A stretch of DNA of 64,000 bases from Streptomyces nigrescens (GTDB lineage Bacteria; Actinomycetota; Actinomycetes; Streptomycetales; Streptomycetaceae). Location: contig AP026073.1 of assembly GCA_024349765.1 (NCBI GenBank), positions 496,001 through 560,000 on the forward strand. The letters run 5' to 3'. Within the stretch, counting starts at the first letter, position 1; the number at the start of each line of letters is the position of its first letter. Positions 63,976-64,000 of the stretch are shown one piece after another. The position numbers were made by a program, and so were the translations under genes. Below the pieces are notes generated by a model that was given only the letters and a program-made list of their open reading frames with translations, was not told the origin of the DNA and did not search any database.

Positions 63976-64000
63976 GGGAGTTCTCCTGAGTTCGTGCGGG

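Overview
The window is chromosomal DNA of a Streptomyces-type actinomycete. The evidence is very high GC with strong third-position GC bias, GTG and TTG starts, many 4-base ATGA/GTGA gene overlaps, an SsgA-like sporulation protein, and gene order that I recognise from memory as the hppD - ssgG - clpS - cysO/cysM - nagE2/nagE1/nagF - rph - rdgB - bcp stretch of the S. coelicolor core genome (about SCO2927 down to SCO2897). I saw no transposase, integrase, CRISPR array or rRNA.

Layout. 330-5547: three-gene molybdenum hydroxylase operon (FAD, 2Fe-2S and Mo subunits), then a terminator and tRNA-Cys. 5814-11615: secreted beta-propeller-like protein, DEAD/DEAH helicase preceded by a structured repeat, IclR regulator, membrane S16 protease. 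11830-16140 (minus): OpuC/ProU-type compatible-solute ABC transporter with an AsnC/Lrp regulator 19 nt upstream. 16270-20968: hppD, an FAD-linked oxidase, a small L7/L12-like membrane protein and a disulfide-oxidoreductase-fold flavoprotein. 21012-27895: ssgG, two RDD membrane proteins, a small membrane protein, a secreted M6 (InhA-like) protease and a small basic protein. 28202-30538 (minus): NAD salvage genes pncA and pncB. 30948-37182: clpS-DUF2017, an amino-acid permease, then the Mec+/leader peptide/CysO/CysM sulfur-carrier cysteine pathway and a metallo-beta-lactamase-fold protein. 37283-40555: GlcNAc PTS genes nagE2, nagE1 and nagF with DasR-type dre sites. 40676-42824: rph, a lipoprotein with a structured leader, rdgB, terminator and tRNA-Leu(UAG).

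42960-48214 looks accessory relative to the core order: two tandem HNH endonucleases built from repeated ~47-residue units directly beside the tRNA, an MHS-type transporter, and a histidine kinase with a membrane-anchored partner but no response regulator. 48219-59207 returns to housekeeping genes: Bcp peroxiredoxin, DUF3618, GroES-like, a guanidine-III riboswitch driving a SugE/Gdx exporter, a class A PBP, a three-gene ABC-2 exporter, DUF1707/LiaF-like, SGNH hydrolase and DUF445. 59208-59602 holds a back-to-back pair of the structured repeat seen at 7603. 59603-63975: DUF3311 + sodium/solute symporter, an SCO0930-type lipoprotein and a NuoF-ferredoxin fusion, probably part of a redox cluster that continues past the right edge.

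The observations most worth a second look are the three-copy structured intergenic repeat, the HNH repeat-module pair beside a short-variable-arm tRNA-Leu(UAG), recurrent short tandem repeats that copy the stop-codon neighbourhood at the ends of several unrelated genes, the Mo-subunit whose canonical catalytic motifs are altered, and the CysO carrier with two extra residues after its Gly-Gly.
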